A DNA stretch of 64,000 nt from assembly GCA_030141605.1 (NCBI GenBank), contig JAQGDQ010000276.1, positions 243,270-307,269 on the forward strand, given 5' to 3'. Position 1 is the first letter of the stretch. Every line of letters begins with the position of its first letter. Made by a program: the position numbers and the translations under genes. This DNA comes from Tubiluchus corallicola. Taxonomy: Eukaryota; Priapulida; Priapulimorpha; Priapulimorphida; Tubiluchidae. Below are positions 37,301 to 63,780 of this stretch, in pieces. The notes under the pieces were generated by a model. It ran no database searches. It was not told the origin of the DNA and saw only the letters and a list, made by a program, of their open reading frames with translations.

Positions 37301-40300
37301 AATAAAGTCTATTAACACAAGTAATTACCTGTTAGTGGCCATAAAATAAGACGTCTGTGCCAAATCCTTTGTTGCTAAATAAAAAAACGTAAATCAAATC
37401 AAACATTTGTAAAACTATATGAATCTTTTCATATGCGCAAACTTTATAATAAAAATGAGCAAATTTTACTAACTGTTCTCAAATAAAGGTTACCTCTAAC
37501 AAGCTGACAGCAGTTGACAACATGTCGATGAGGATGGACAATGTCTATATCAAAACCTGTAAAGCATGAAATGAATATTGGAACATTATATACGCTGTAC
37601 TTATTTGTGTTGATGGAGAATTTTATTAAAGGGACAGCACAAATGCACAATAAGCAAAAATTTTAGTAAAAATGATTTTTTATTTAATTTGATTTAATAT
37701 TTTATTTCAAACTTTACAAAGTTCATATACACATCACAAATTAATAGGACTAATACAATGAATTATGACACACAACAATAACACAAATAACAATTACTTC
37801 TGTAATTAGACGTCATTGGCGTAGTTTGTTATATCGTTAAAGTTTACATCACTGTTTAAAATGTTCTTGCATATAAAATTCTCACTCTTATTCAGGCTGA
37901 CGTATAAACTGTATGCACATTTTCTGTGAATCACATCAAAACAAATAATATTACGTCTAGTAGAAATATAGCTGGCGCTCGTATCATATGAAAAGTTAAA
38001 CAGCTTCCGTGTTGATACATTATATGCAACCTTGAGTTTGCTAAGATTGTAAGAATAAAAATGTCTCCAAGTGGACATAGAATAAAAAGTAGTGCAGTAA
38101 GCATTAAACAATTGTCTCTTCACGTTAAATGACACTAAAATATTTTATTTCACTATATAAGACAAACTGTCCACTTTTAAAGATGCAATGCTCATGTAGC
38201 CATGTAACGCAATGGCAATATGTTGTCTTGGTAACCATGAGTTACTATGAATGTGATATTATATATTTAATGTCTGGTGATGAAATACAGGAAAGGTAAA
38301 TACTTGGATAGCTTGTTAGACACAAAATTTAACACAAGAGAATTCTAGCTATTCATGCTTATCTAAATCATTCAAAAACAAAATCATTTCAAACCAGACT
38401 TCAAACTGTCTCTTCTTTAATAGTTACCAAGTGTTATTTTCACGGCACATTAAGCTATGATTAAGTTAAGAATCACCTAAAATACAGTATTCTGTTATTG
38501 GACATCAACTTTTTTCCGATCATCACAAAGTATGCATACATTTATGATATAAAATCCATTTTACACAAATTTTGTAAAGTTCATTTAAATTTTAAAGTGC
38601 AATGACACAAACACGTAAATGCCAACATTTGGCAGCTTCGTAAACACAAACAATAAAGTGTACATGCATGCATTTTATTGAACAATGTAAATAACATTAC
38701 TTACTTACCTAATGTTTGTAACATAATATTTTCGTTCATAATTAGTTGCTGAGCTTGTTCAAGGTATTCCTAAAAACCCAAATCAAAAGCATTTAATGCA
38801 GTGAAATGAAGTATAAAAGTACCGCTATTTCCTAAAGAGATACAGCTAGTTGATTAACTATTTAATGCAGGCGGGTTGTAAAACTGCTAATGACACGAAC
38901 CTTCGGTTCTATGAAGGATAAAATAACTCATACAAAAGTCTGCAAAAGTGTCCCTTGGTCAGAATTTGAGCCGGAGGCCCAAGCGCAGATGGTGAAGTGG
39001 GTGAAGCTGAGTCAGTTGCTACTACATCAGCTGACTCGCACAGTAAATCAACTAGCTCAGCTCAGGTTGACTGACTTTTCAGCTGATTTGGCATAAAGAA
39101 AAAAATCAGCTAAGTGTCAGCTAAAGCAGCAAGTTTTTGTTAACAAAATAAATGACAAATTGTTAGTTAACTGTTAAATTATGGAGACAAATTTTTTAAA
39201 TAACTCGTGTTGCTTATACACAGGAAAAAGCTGATAAACACAAATGATGCATTAGAGATCAATTTTTTATTATTATAAAAAAGCTTTGGATTTTTTGCAA
39301 ATATAATTTAAATTCAACTCTTGGTGAGGCTTATCTTGATTACCAACAAATTACCAACAAATACCAAAACACCAAAATGATCCTATACATGTGGCTAACG
39401 TTGCCTATTTGTGTATTTAATTTTGAATTGACCGCAAACCCGCAATGCGTTTGCCATATTTCAACCAGTGATTTACAGTGTCGTGTGATTATCGCAAGGC
39501 AAAAATCTTCACAGCCGGCAAAAATGTCGGCTAGCTTGACTGCCATCACTGAGTGGCTGGCGCGACTAAAGCTGGGTTTCTTATCAGCTAGGTCGACTGC
39601 AGAAATAAACCGGCCCGAGCTCAGCTGAAACAACGCGGCTTGGGCTATATCCATACCTGATGCAAACGCTTTACAAGTAGCTAGAATCACCTACCTCACT
39701 TTTTGTGTCAACAGGTTTTGCCCTCGCCTCTCGGTTCAGACACATATGCTGCACAGTTATCACATGTTCAAGTTTCCTGGGTTGTTCCTCAACTTTGGCG
39801 GCAAGAAATAGAGCACAGGCTGCTATTTGCTGTAAAAATAGCTTTGTTACAGCAAGTAAAAATAATTCCGATGAAAACGCTTCATACATCCTGATTTAAG
39901 GCTCTAACAAACACAGAGAAACTCTAGTATTAAAAGCCACATCCACTAGGATGTAACAATTTACTAGTAATAGCCACCTAGCTGATGCTTATCAGAGCAA
40001 ACATCACAAATTTAATTATTAGCTTGGAAAGTTATTAAACAAAAACACAAACAAAATGTGAAACTCAAACATGATTTTAATAGGTTTGCTATCCATGATT
40101 GAAAATATTAATAAGGCAAAGATTAGAAGTGGAATCATGGATATACACTCATATCTTGGTTTGCCGGGCAAAAGAGGGGAGACGTCGGTCCGAATTTCCA
40201 GATTGTCCGTATTTACCGATGTTAATTCTAATACAGTAGATGCCATGTATTAGACTCATGGCAATGTAGAATCAATCAGCTAATTGTCTCAAAAACGTCT

Positions 40301-43300
40301 AGTACCGGTCGCTCCTATGCAAAAGTGTATAAAAACTGTCGGCAATTGACTCAAATAATTTTATATTGACGCACAATTGACCCCACATTTTTTCTGCACA
40401 CGCTTAAATCAGGGATAAGAATGACAAATTGCAAAAAACTGTGAAACAGGCTGGGGTTTTTGGGGCCACATAGGCCCCCTTGGAGCCAGCAACAAATTGC
40501 TATTTTCTGACCGTAGAGAACCTTCTAAGTGGAATTAAAATATCAATTACCTTGTTTCACGCATTATTTAAAATACCCAACTATCAAGGATACATGAAAG
40601 CTAATTGTCTCAAAAACGCCTAAGTACTGGCCACTCCTATGCAAAAGTATATAAAAACTGTCTGCAATTGACTCAAATAACTCCGCACAATTGATTCTAT
40701 GTTTTTATACATAGATATACACGTGGTTACACTAATGTACTTGATGTAAACAAAGTGACGGCCTGCCAACTAGCGGTCAGCTAGCGAAATAATCTACTGG
40801 GTCCGTAAAAATTTTCTCAACGAATTTACGCGATTTACAAAAATGGCACTACTGGTCTTCCAAAAACTCGGAATTCCGCGTATCCGCGGAAAATTCTCAT
40901 CCCTGTTAAATAAGATACTTTTATATGAGCTTACATAAGATACCAATGAGCTTTTACTACTTTTATGCATCTTACTTTGCTTCTCTGCACTATAATATAC
41001 ATAGAAACAATCATGTTAAGTAGTCGTTACATGCTGTTTGGTTACACTGACGTAACGATGTAAACTAAGTGACGGCCCGCAAACTAGCGGTCAGCTCGTG
41101 AAACTCTGTGTCCGCAGTATGTGCGACTCTTGGACAGTCTAGATTTTATCCAATTCTTCCGATATCCATAAAAGCGAGGTCCGGCAAACCGAGATACGAG
41201 TGTACTAGTCAAAATTCTGCTTTCTTACATTTGCTAAATAATGGACATTTTGCAGCCCATTACGGGTTGGTTCCTTAGTGTAAACAAAGTTGTTGTCAGT
41301 TTACTGTTTACATTGAAGAAGCAACATGTAACGGGCTGCGAAATATCTGTTGTTCAGCACAAATAAACAAACGGAATTTTGACAAGCACATCCGTGTTTT
41401 CATCTGTAATTTTTGTTTTACAAACATGAATTTGCTCTAAGACGTGCAACTCTAATGCCGCCTTATCATACTTACATTTCGATGAAACTTTGTGAAAGCA
41501 TGAAACATGTAAAATCTGTGCATGTAAACTATAGCTGTGTTGATGCATAGCTGCGTCCTGTACACAAAGGTTAAGAAAAACAAGAAACAGTACTTTACTG
41601 CACCAGTACAGACACATAAAAATAGCAAAACCATCGACAGACCAGTGCAAGTACCAAGAGACACATGATAGAAATTGCAAAATAATGAAAGACAAAGAAA
41701 CAGCTTAGCATTACGTAACTAGAAAACCAAATGGTAGCAGCTGTATTTATACAGCTGTATTTATATCATATCTCAAAAAAATCACGCGTTATTGAGCTCT
41801 GGATTTGGTAAGGCTTCCACTTGGATTCAGAATAAACTTATATTTAAATGGGGCCTGGCAAGTGTATGGTTTTAATAATTAAAGCACAAGAAAACACTGT
41901 TCATAAAAACTTGAAAAATTGTCTTCAAATCTTATTGCATACGGAAACTGCATTAGTAGTAACACTGTATAGAACTTGTAAATTTAAACTCCCGCGATGA
42001 CCGTTGGGCAAAGCCATTCTAATAGTGAATCAAAAGAAACAAGTTTAAATAACATTACGTAAAGTTTGAAGAAATGATCAGAACGTGCATAGCGTACTTT
42101 TGACTAACTAAGCAGAAGTTTAAATTACTCTATATTATAAATAAGATCAATGATGTGTTCTTAGTGAATCAGTGGTGCATGCTGGGATGGCAATGCAGTG
42201 CCAGTTTACTAGGTGACTTGAATATTTTAACTAAGAAGAATTTTCTATTCCAATTACAAAAGTCTTTCAACGACATTGTAAGCTAACTAATGTAACGTTG
42301 TATGGAAACCTCTTTGGGATATATATGTTAGAATGGTTGTTTCTTTTCATCTAAGCGTTGCTTCTTATAATTTTACATTCTCCCTCAATAAAGAAATAAA
42401 ATAAGGTAGTTTTTGTGGCTGTGACCCATCTAATTGCTAATCAAGCATAATGCTGCTTAACTTACATAGTCAAGCATATACCCTGATCTCAAAGTTATTC
42501 CACTTACACTTTATTTCACATATGTTTACAGGTGACAATGTTAAAGCCTTATCGGTGTTCTTTATGTATGCGACGTTTGGTGATCAGCGCACAGGTATTT
42601 AACAAAACATTCTGATGCACGTAATAGTAGGTCACTCATGAATAAGACAAATTTAAAAAGAGTGACCAGAGAACTGATCCTCGCGAAATTCTTACAGTGA
42701 TTCCTACATTACCAAAAAATAGCAGCTTCATAAGCAACTGATCTTCACACTAAACAATTAAAACGAATAAACAACTGGAAAAACACCATTAACTTGCAGA
42801 TACTTAAACACATTAAAATCAACTGTTTATCTCAATACTGGACAATAGTTAATCATTGGGAGGCCTGCCTATAATGTTATGAAAATCACAGACAAAATAC
42901 CGAATTTTAAAAAAGGAAAATGAAATGGAACAGAGAAAATACTGCACACAGAAAGGATCATGAACAGATGATAAAAACTATAGGCGCAGTACAATCAGTT
43001 TCAGCCAACTGTTGTGAGTTCGTCACAGCGTTGCGGTTGAGTCAATTAATGGTATCTAAGGCGCTATTACACTTTCGCACCGCCTAGCTTTTCCTGGCCT
43101 ATTGGTTGTTTTCATGCCTGCAGGCCAGAAAGCAGACCAACAGGCGTAATATACACCATATTCCCATAATATTATTGCTTCTTGCGCTTTATAAGTCCAG
43201 ATTAAAATCATGCATTACTTACCTACAGCCCCCATTAAAAGCTGCACGTGAATAACCGTGTTTACATCACTGATGCGCAATCGCTCTCGCGCAGTGACGT

Positions 43301-44160
43301 TTATGGCCCTTAACCTGTATTTTTGGTTTCTTCGCATAATTTATGATTATTAGGGTTGCAGCTACGGAAGTTTGTATCGTACCGGGGGAAATTATTTTGG
43401 ACCACTACAGTTATTTATCATTAATTTTATTTATTACTGTAGTATTATTACTATTAGATTATAAAAAAAGTAAAGGTTTTTTCTTTATTTTGTAAATGCG
43501 GTGAAGATGAAAGTGTGTCACGTGCCTTTTAAGCTAGGCCCTGAAAATGCATAAACTAGTACGAAATTTGTCACGTGACTACACACACAAACAAGATGGC
43601 GATACGCCCTGTATAGGCGTAGAACTGTGAATACAGCGTAATTATTGGTAATTATACCTAAATATATTATTAAATTACAATTAGATTAGCGGAAACATTC
43701 ACTGATGATGTAAGAAAAATAGAATGATGACTTACGAGCCTGAAAACGAGTAATAACCTATAAAAAGCTAGGCGGTGCGAAAGTGTAATAGCGCCGGTAT
43801 CTAATCTCTCGTGAAGCATTATGTAAGACAGGTAGACCAACATTTGAAGGAAGTGAAAGACTGGAAAATAAGCTTATTGAAGTTCTTGACCTGGTAAAGC
43901 CTTGCAACTTTTGTCGAAATGGTAAATTTAACGCAAATTAAATATTGGCTTTTTTATTGCACAACGTGGTGAAATTTTTATAAACATTTCACAAAAAATA
44001 GAAAAGGATACACGGTAAGTCGCTGTCCCATATCTTGAATCAAGTTAGCTGCTTGTTGCCTATATGAAAGTTCTTTTTCTGCATCTACACCACATTTACG
44101 AGACGGTGTATTTTGAATTTGTTCTCTGGTAAAATACCACCGTTCATTCGAAGCCGCCAT
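26539..44160 (-). CDS. Cyclin T, regulatory subunit of P-TEFb
   Basis: Ten exons join in phase on the minus strand: 44160-44012, 41557-41476, 39829-39695, 38769-38709, 37556-37494, 37374-37329, 36244-36154, 32958-32886, 29624-29551 and 28341-26539, giving 858 residues. It starts [20 protein letters not shown]. Two cyclin boxes (about 10-258) contain the family-typical [53 protein letters not shown] and [19 protein letters not shown]. The 601-codon last exon carries a Lys/Glu/Gln-rich coiled-coil region (about 380-485), a His-rich segment (about 705-745, [20 protein letters not shown]) like the cyclin T1 stretch that contacts the RNA polymerase II C-terminal domain, and a Pro-rich end (PPPPPPE). 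Cyclin T binds CDK9 in the nucleus to phosphorylate Pol II, DSIF and NELF. It could be orthologous to both vertebrate CCNT1 and CCNT2. Confidence 0.92.
29085..29385. repeat. 80-bp tandem repeat, about 3.5 copies
   Basis: GTTCACACTAGACAG recurs at 29168, 29248 and 29328, with AGCACGAGTTCACACTCAGT and CTCCATTCACTGCAAGAAGT in each unit. A more diverged copy lies at 29010-29090. It lies in the intron before the last cyclin T exon. Confidence 0.9.
29735..31475. repeat. 33-bp minisatellite in cyclin T intron, about 52 units
   Basis: The unit (AAAGGCAGGACGTATTCACT then TAGAATGCCCCGC) is 33 bp, i.e. 11 codons, so all frames persist. The + strand keeps 534 codons open (29881-31485) repeating [11 protein letters not shown] and the minus strand keeps up to 170. 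Alternating CTTAG/CCTAG and AAAGG/AAGGG variants form alternating two-unit blocks on the left half (29880-30340). The first few units (29740-29880) have a 2-bp deletion. It starts about 115 bp upstream of the exon 9 acceptor (29624) and lies wholly in the intron between exons 8 and 9. Confidence 0.95.
32340..32780 (+). mobile_element. 3' fragment of a non-LTR retrotransposon
   Basis: The frame from 32399 reads [18 protein letters not shown], then [18 protein letters not shown], a stretch highly typical of the ORF2 C-terminus of RTE-like LINEs. After a frameshift near 32620 it continues [34 protein letters not shown], usually found in the 3' part of such elements, occurs just upstream (32353), so the copy is rearranged or truncated. 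It lies in the cyclin T intron between exons 8 and 9, sense opposite to the gene. Confidence 0.75.
33170..33825. repeat. Old dispersed repeat of about 640 bp (copy A)
   Basis: This segment aligns colinearly by eye with 49575-50205 in the OATP gene. Shared landmarks in order are ATTCACxxATCCTGAATxTxCATTTCAT, GAAGTTGAGG, CATCCAGxAGATGGCTCTTxC, TATCxGAGTTTxAAAATA and TTxTAAAAAACAAAAA. The copies differ at many positions, so the element is ancient. No ORF or terminal repeat was identified. Confidence 0.7.
34602..35262. mobile_element. Tigger-like element swollen by 80-bp internal tandem repeats
   Basis: It begins CAGTTAAACCTCGTTATAAT at 34602 and ends ATAAAGAGGTTCTCATTG at 35262, with TA on both sides. 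Between the ends an 80-bp unit (landmark ACCTCGTTATAATACCAACC at 34864, 34944 and 35024) is repeated about seven times. Each unit contains another copy of the CCTCGTTATAAT end motif. It lies in the cyclin T intron between exons 7 and 8. Confidence 0.8.
35618..35983. mobile_element. pogo-like MITE, TA TSD (short copy)
   Basis: Left CAATCATGTCTCGGTTTGCC and right GTCAAACCAAGATACGAGTG are imperfect inverted repeats flanked by TA. The internal CGATGTAAACAAGGTGATGG and CACCTAGCGGTCAGCT are shared with the elements at 36449-36910 and 40146-41202. Confidence 0.75.
36449..36910. mobile_element. MITE with CAGGGATGAGAAT ends (copy 1)
   Basis: The left end is CAGGGATGAGAATGACAAAT and the right end is GGGAAATTCTCATCCCTG. 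It matches 40410-40905 over its length, except that the latter has an additional stretch after GGCCAC. A clear target duplication is not visible for this copy. It lies in the cyclin T intron between exons 6 and 7. Confidence 0.8.
37040..37265. repeat. Two-copy 125-bp tandem duplication
   Basis: CTACGGAAAGAATTTATACC at 37042 recurs as CTACGGAAGGAATTTATGCT at 37167, followed in both by ACTAxATTACGG-like and CCCTAxxGGGAGTTTAAT stretches. It is a diverged direct repeat within the cyclin T intron between exons 6 and 7. Confidence 0.65.
40146..41202. mobile_element. pogo-like element with a second MITE nested inside
   Basis: The outer ends are CACTCATATCTTGGTTTGCC (40146) and GGCAAACCGAGATACGAGTG (41202), flanked by TA. 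A different element (40410-40905) is inserted in its middle. Removing it leaves about 560 bp related to the 366-bp copy at 35618-35983. No transposase frame survives. It lies in the cyclin T intron between exons 2 and 3. Confidence 0.8.
40410..40905. mobile_element. Nested MITE with CAGGGATAAGAAT ends (copy 2)
   Basis: The ends are CAGGGATAAGAATGACAAAT and GGAAAATTCTCATCCCTG. TTAAAT occurs on both flanks (40404-40409 and 40906-40911), an apparent 6-bp duplication. Its interior (AATTGTCTCAAAAACGCCTA, AACTAGCGGTCAGCTAGCGA) is homologous to the interior of the outer element, although their termini differ. Confidence 0.8.
43060..43795. mobile_element. Mutator-like TIR element with 9-bp TSD
   Basis: It starts GGCGCTATTACACTTTCGCA and continues CCGCCTAGCTTTT; the exact reverse complement ends it, an inverted repeat of at least 33 bp with no mismatch seen. 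GGTATCTAA flanks both sides (43051-43059 and 43796-43804), a 9-bp target duplication as in Mutator-like elements. There is no transposase frame in 736 bp. It lies in cyclin T intron 1, about 215 bp from exon 1. The perfect ends suggest recent insertion. Confidence 0.9.
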
Positions 44161-45690
44161 TACCTAGACATTTGTGTCCCGCACCTTCAAGCTGCGGGCT
44201 GACACTACTTGTTTAATTTTATTTATTAATTTATTGTGAAGAGAAAAAACACTTTTAGGTTTCCAGGTTAAAACTGCGTCAACCAGTTTAATACTTTAAT
44301 TATTTATTGTTAACAAGGATGCGATAAAAGACGATTTTGTAATTTACTTTTTGTAAAACGTAACAATTTTTTAATTCAATTCAAACAGGTTTTTTTTCAA
44401 TGCGGCTGAAGTACAAAAATACAATATGCAATTATTTAATTAATAGATATTAGAATTTAAGGAATTTAAGTTGGTTTGCGCAGTATCGTGTTTTCATCAC
44501 AGCAGAAAATTGATTAATTTCGCTAGCTTTGAATGTTCTATGAATTTGCGATTTAAGGCGAACAGGAACTATAGTGATTCCTGGAATTACAGAAATACAG
44601 TAAGTGTGTGATTCCTGGAATCATAGGAACTGTAGTAAACTCACCTAAGTTACAGCATTTTCCACTTTTCATATTTATCAGCCTGTATGAGTTACTTTAT
44701 CTGTGTATAAGTGAAAATATTAGGCTAAGGAAAAGAAATGCTCCAAAATATTATATTTTTTTATTGAGTTTCATTGAATATCAACTATTCTTGAACAAAC
44801 TGACCACTGCTGTTTGTTATCTGACTGAAATGGTATTGAATACCATTGATTGGAAAGCTGAACTTTGGCGATACTGTATTATGATCATTTGATTTCTTTA
44901 TATTTTTTCATGAGTTTCATGGTCTTTCTGGTAAACTTTTTTGTCCTAGCGCAAGTCACTAAAACATTTCTTGTGTCATTAGTTTTACAAGTACAATTTT
45001 TTAATATTTTTTAAATAATTCGCTCTGTTTTTCTAGTGATACTTTCTAGATGGATGCCAGTTATATTTCCTTAAAGAAAAGGACAAGTCACTTTGAATGT
45101 TAGACTTAATCTTATCACTTACACTTAGGAAAGTATGGCAAAGAAATTTGCAGAAAAGCTGTATATAAAACGTAAAATTAAGTTATGCTGCAATTGTACA
45201 GACTATAAATTTTCAAATGCAGTGATAGCCACCATTACACTTGAAAATTATGACATAACGGTTGAACTTTGTGGCTTTTTGTAAGCCCATCATTGTGTAT
45301 GATGCTGCTTAAAGTAATTGCAGCTCTTGCAGCTTACCTAATGTACATGCAAAAATAATTAAAATATGATAAAATGAGCTATCTAATTTTTTTGTAAAAA
45401 CTTATTATACTTTTGATGGAAATTTACAGTGCCATGCTTTTTCTTCAGTAGCTGAATGACGTGATTGTGAAAAAATGGGCATTCAAAATGGGACCGTCCA
45501 AGCGTGAAATGATAGTGACTTTGAAGTGATTTTGCTAATTATATGGTGCACTTATCACACTTCCTTCTAACATTTTTCGCCAAGGTTTAAATGAGCCCAG
45601 CTGCTCAGAAGGCTTGACCTTTCTTTTAATTTCATTGAAATACATGAGAGTTATTTTATGTATAGGCAAGTGCTGATAATGCTAAAACCT
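44161..45690. other. Cyclin T upstream region
   Basis: No exon or transposon was recognised. The first few hundred bases upstream of the cyclin T ATG on the minus strand must hold its promoter, but I see no clear TATA box and only weak local GC enrichment (44161-44210). Confidence 0.35.
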
Positions 45691-45693
45691 TTT

Positions 45694-46190
45694 TGATGCA
45701 ATCAATAATCTAACTCAATACGTGCTTGATGCAATCAATAATCTAACTCAATACGTTCTTGATGCAATCAATAATCTAACTCAATATGTTCTTGATGCAA
45801 TCAATAATCTAACTCAATACGTTCTTGATGCAATCAATAATCTAACTCAATACGTTCTTGATGCAATCAATAATCTAACTCAATACGTTCTTGATGCAAT
45901 CAATAATCTAACTCAATACGTTCTTGATGCAATCAATAATCTAACTCAATACGTTCTTGATGCAATCAATAATCTAACTCAATACGTTCTTGATGCAATC
46001 AATAATCTAACTCAATACGTTCTTGATGCAATCAATAATCTAACTCAATACGTTCTTGATGCAATCAATAATCTAACTCAATACGTTCTTGATGCAATCA
46101 ATAATCTAACTCAATACGTTCTTGATGCAATCAATAATCTAACTCAATATGTTCTTGATGCAATCAATAATCTAACTCAATATGTTCATT
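45694..46190. repeat. Nearly perfect 33-bp tandem array, 15 units
   Basis: The unit CAATCAATAATCTAACTCAA followed by TACGTTCTTGATG is repeated about 15 times with only three single-base variants (ACGTG once, ATGTT in three units). As 33 bp is 11 codons, the + strand keeps 169 codons open repeating LDAINNLTQYV. It lies between cyclin T and the OATP 3' end. The homogeneity implies very recent expansion or gene-conversion-like homogenisation. Confidence 0.95.
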
Positions 46191-46229
46191 GGCATATTTG
46201 TGGAGACTTTAATCTCCGTGAGGTCGACT

Positions 46230-47226
46230 AAACCTTCACATTTTCCCTACTTCGGTGTATGAAATCCGGCAATCCAGCATCGTATAAAGGCATTTGAGCC
46301 CCATCGCAAGTCGACCCATATTGATAACAGATATGAAGTAACTAGTGAAACTTCCTGAGATGAAGTTCTTATTTACCTGATCTCAAAGTCTAATTACCGC
46401 GCCTGACACATATATTTATAAGTAGAAGCGTAGCTCATGACAGCTGTGATTGAAAAAGCATCATTTAAATTAATTTTAAATCTGAAATGTCTACTATGTG
46501 ACCAAGTGAGGTACGTGAAAAAAATGTAGGAAAGTACAAAGACATTGGGGAGTGTAGTTTATCCATTTCACTGAATGATCTACTCACACAGTACCTGTAC
46601 TAAATTCACACAGGAAAGCTGCCCTTATGGAAATGTTACCGTTTTGCATTTCAAAAAGAAGCCACTATGTTGCTTACAATAATGCAAATTTGTTTTCAAG
46701 AAGACACCTAAACAAACAAAAATAATTCAACAAGCTCGACAGATCATTTTATTCGATGTCAGCTACAAATAACATTTTATAATAGACATTAATCAGAAAT
46801 AAGCATCTTAATGAGCTTATGCAATGTACTGCCTGCTGATCTGAGCAATCAGAAAACTGTTTGTCCCATAAGCGTCCACCTAATGTCTATGTTGACAAAC
46901 TCACATGCCAGCATCTAATCTGCTGCTCACTGTTTCATGAGAATTTATAAAATCACGATAGACAAGCTTGAGAAAGCCATCTTGTATATCGTAACAGCTT
47001 TTATATTTGTCATGTTTATATGAGCATAACAACATATGTTTGTTCAAGGGACGTGAAATTTGCTCTGAATTCATCAAAAACTGCAAAGCTAGTAGTCGTT
47101 ACACGATTTACTCATTTTGCTAAATTATGGCATGGCTTAGTATACCCGTTGTCCGCTTTTGCACGGTTTTTCCTGTCCGCTTGTGGATTGAATGCATCTT
47201 ATTAAACAACTAGCACAGCATAATTC
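46230..47226. other. Intergenic, OATP 3' flank
   Basis: Non-coding sequence downstream of the OATP stop on the minus strand. Minus-strand polyadenylation candidates are weak: no TTTATT occurs immediately next to the stop, and the nearest is at 46748-46753 within TTTTATTCG. No repeat or exon was recognised. Confidence 0.35.
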
Positions 47227-62224
<14,998 letters not shown>

Positions 62225-63220
62225 ATTGCCGCTAGCTATTAGATCACTTTTCAATGATAATAATCTTGTTAGTTGTTAAACTCACTAACTCTGGTTACCT
62301 TAACTCTGCTTGCTCCTCAGACAACATTTTTGTCTGTAGTTTCACCTGCGAGAAAATTACTGCTTGAGCGCTTCACTCTTCTCGGGGGTCCGGCCGTCTA
62401 ATTTCGGACACCGAAACACGTATAATTGCCATCAGTAAACACTTTTGTACGTAATTCCAAGAAACGCCATGAATCGCGGTGATACGCGGGTTGCCGTTGT
62501 TCAGCGCGTAAGTCCTGGTCGCCGTATTTTCACATAGTACGGTCAGCATTCGTGGAGTCCAGCATTATTACAAGTTCATAACGTTTCCAAAAACTATCCG
62601 TGTGTACACGATGCAGTAACTGTATGAATTTGTGGCATAACTTTGTAGTTTATGTGCAAAACCAGTTACGTACTTCCTCCTAGATAAAGGAAAAACGTCA
62701 GGAAATCATTACGAACCGCGATTTTGCTTTATTTAGATAGAATACGTCGTATTGAATTTGTTGCTCGCGTGTGCATCCTTATTACTGGAGATGTGCACGC
62801 GCGTGACCTTTGCTTTGTTACGATTCCCCCATTTTGTCCCTGAATTAAGTCCAGTTGTTCTGACGTGCTAGCTTTACCTGCCGCGTCCTTTATGCATTAA
62901 ATTTTGTTATTCTGTGTGCTATACACTGTGAAGTATGACGTGTGTGCATTCTTTTGCAAATGATACTGTACGCAGTGCGTAACTAGACACAAAAATTACC
63001 AGCTAAAAGTAAATAAATTTATTTCACGCATTTAGCCACTATTATCTTCAACATTTTTATAATCATGTTTTTTCTTTTGGTGTTAATTATTAAGCCTTTG
63101 CTTTTATAGTTTTTTAAATTTTTTTAAGAATTTTTAGAATTTTCTAAAATTAAATTGCAATATTTATTTTATCTCAGATATTTACAGGCCATAGAAACAC
63201 GGTTAGTTTACAGAAACATA
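62225..63220 (-). promoter_or_regulatory. OATP 5' flank (presumed promoter region)
   Basis: Sequence upstream of the OATP start on the minus strand. It is less AT-rich around 62330-62830 and contains scattered CpG (GGTCCGGCCGTCTAATTTCG and CGTGTGCATCC), as expected near a promoter, but I see no definite TATA box or start site. Confidence 0.3.
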
Positions 63221-63289
63221 ATAAGCTTACATACAAGAAAGTGTTAGTAGAATGGGTAAATAAAATTCTTTGGCACTTAAAAATGTTCG

Positions 63290-63780
63290 AGCTAAAAATT
63301 GTATCATTATTGTACAGAAGTTATTAATAACAGTATTCTTACTCAAAAACAGTCTACTTCTGAGACTAAACACAGATTTCCTGCGTATACAGGAAAAACT
63401 TGGTACATTGTAGCTAAAAATCACATCAGTATTGTACAGCAAATTATTAATAACAGTATTCTGACTGAAAAACAACCTACTTCTGAGATTAAACACAGCT
63501 TTCCTACGTATGCAGGAAAAACTTGGTACATTGTATCAGTATTGTACAGCAAGTTATTAATAACAGTGTTCTAACACAAAAACAGCCTACTTCTGAGACT
63601 AAACACAGCTTTCCTACGTATGTAGGAAAAACTTGGTACATTGTAGCTAAAAATTGTATCAGTATTGTACAGCAAGTTATTAATAACAGTATTCTGATTC
63701 ATAAACAGCCTACTTCTGAGATTAAATGCAGCTTTCCTACGTATGCAGGTAAAACTTGGTACATTGCAGCTACCATGCAT
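63290..63780. repeat. 123-bp tandem repeat, four copies
   Basis: ACTTCTGAGA followed by (C/T)TAAACACAG recurs at 63356, 63479, 63589 and 63712, giving spacings of 123, 110 and 123 bp; the short unit lacks a GTAGCTAAAAATC-like block. 123 bp is 41 codons, so frames persist on both strands. Each unit has GTATTGTACAGCAAGTTATT and GCAGGAAAAACTTGGTACAT. Function unknown. Confidence 0.9.

Noticed and set aside
38890-39660. A further TIR element (AGGCCCAAGCGC ... GCGGCTTGGGCT)
   Set aside because: The two ends match for only about ten bases and no target duplication is visible.
45694-46190. CRISPR array
   Set aside because: Direct repeats are contiguous with no variable spacers, and the surrounding genes are eukaryotic.
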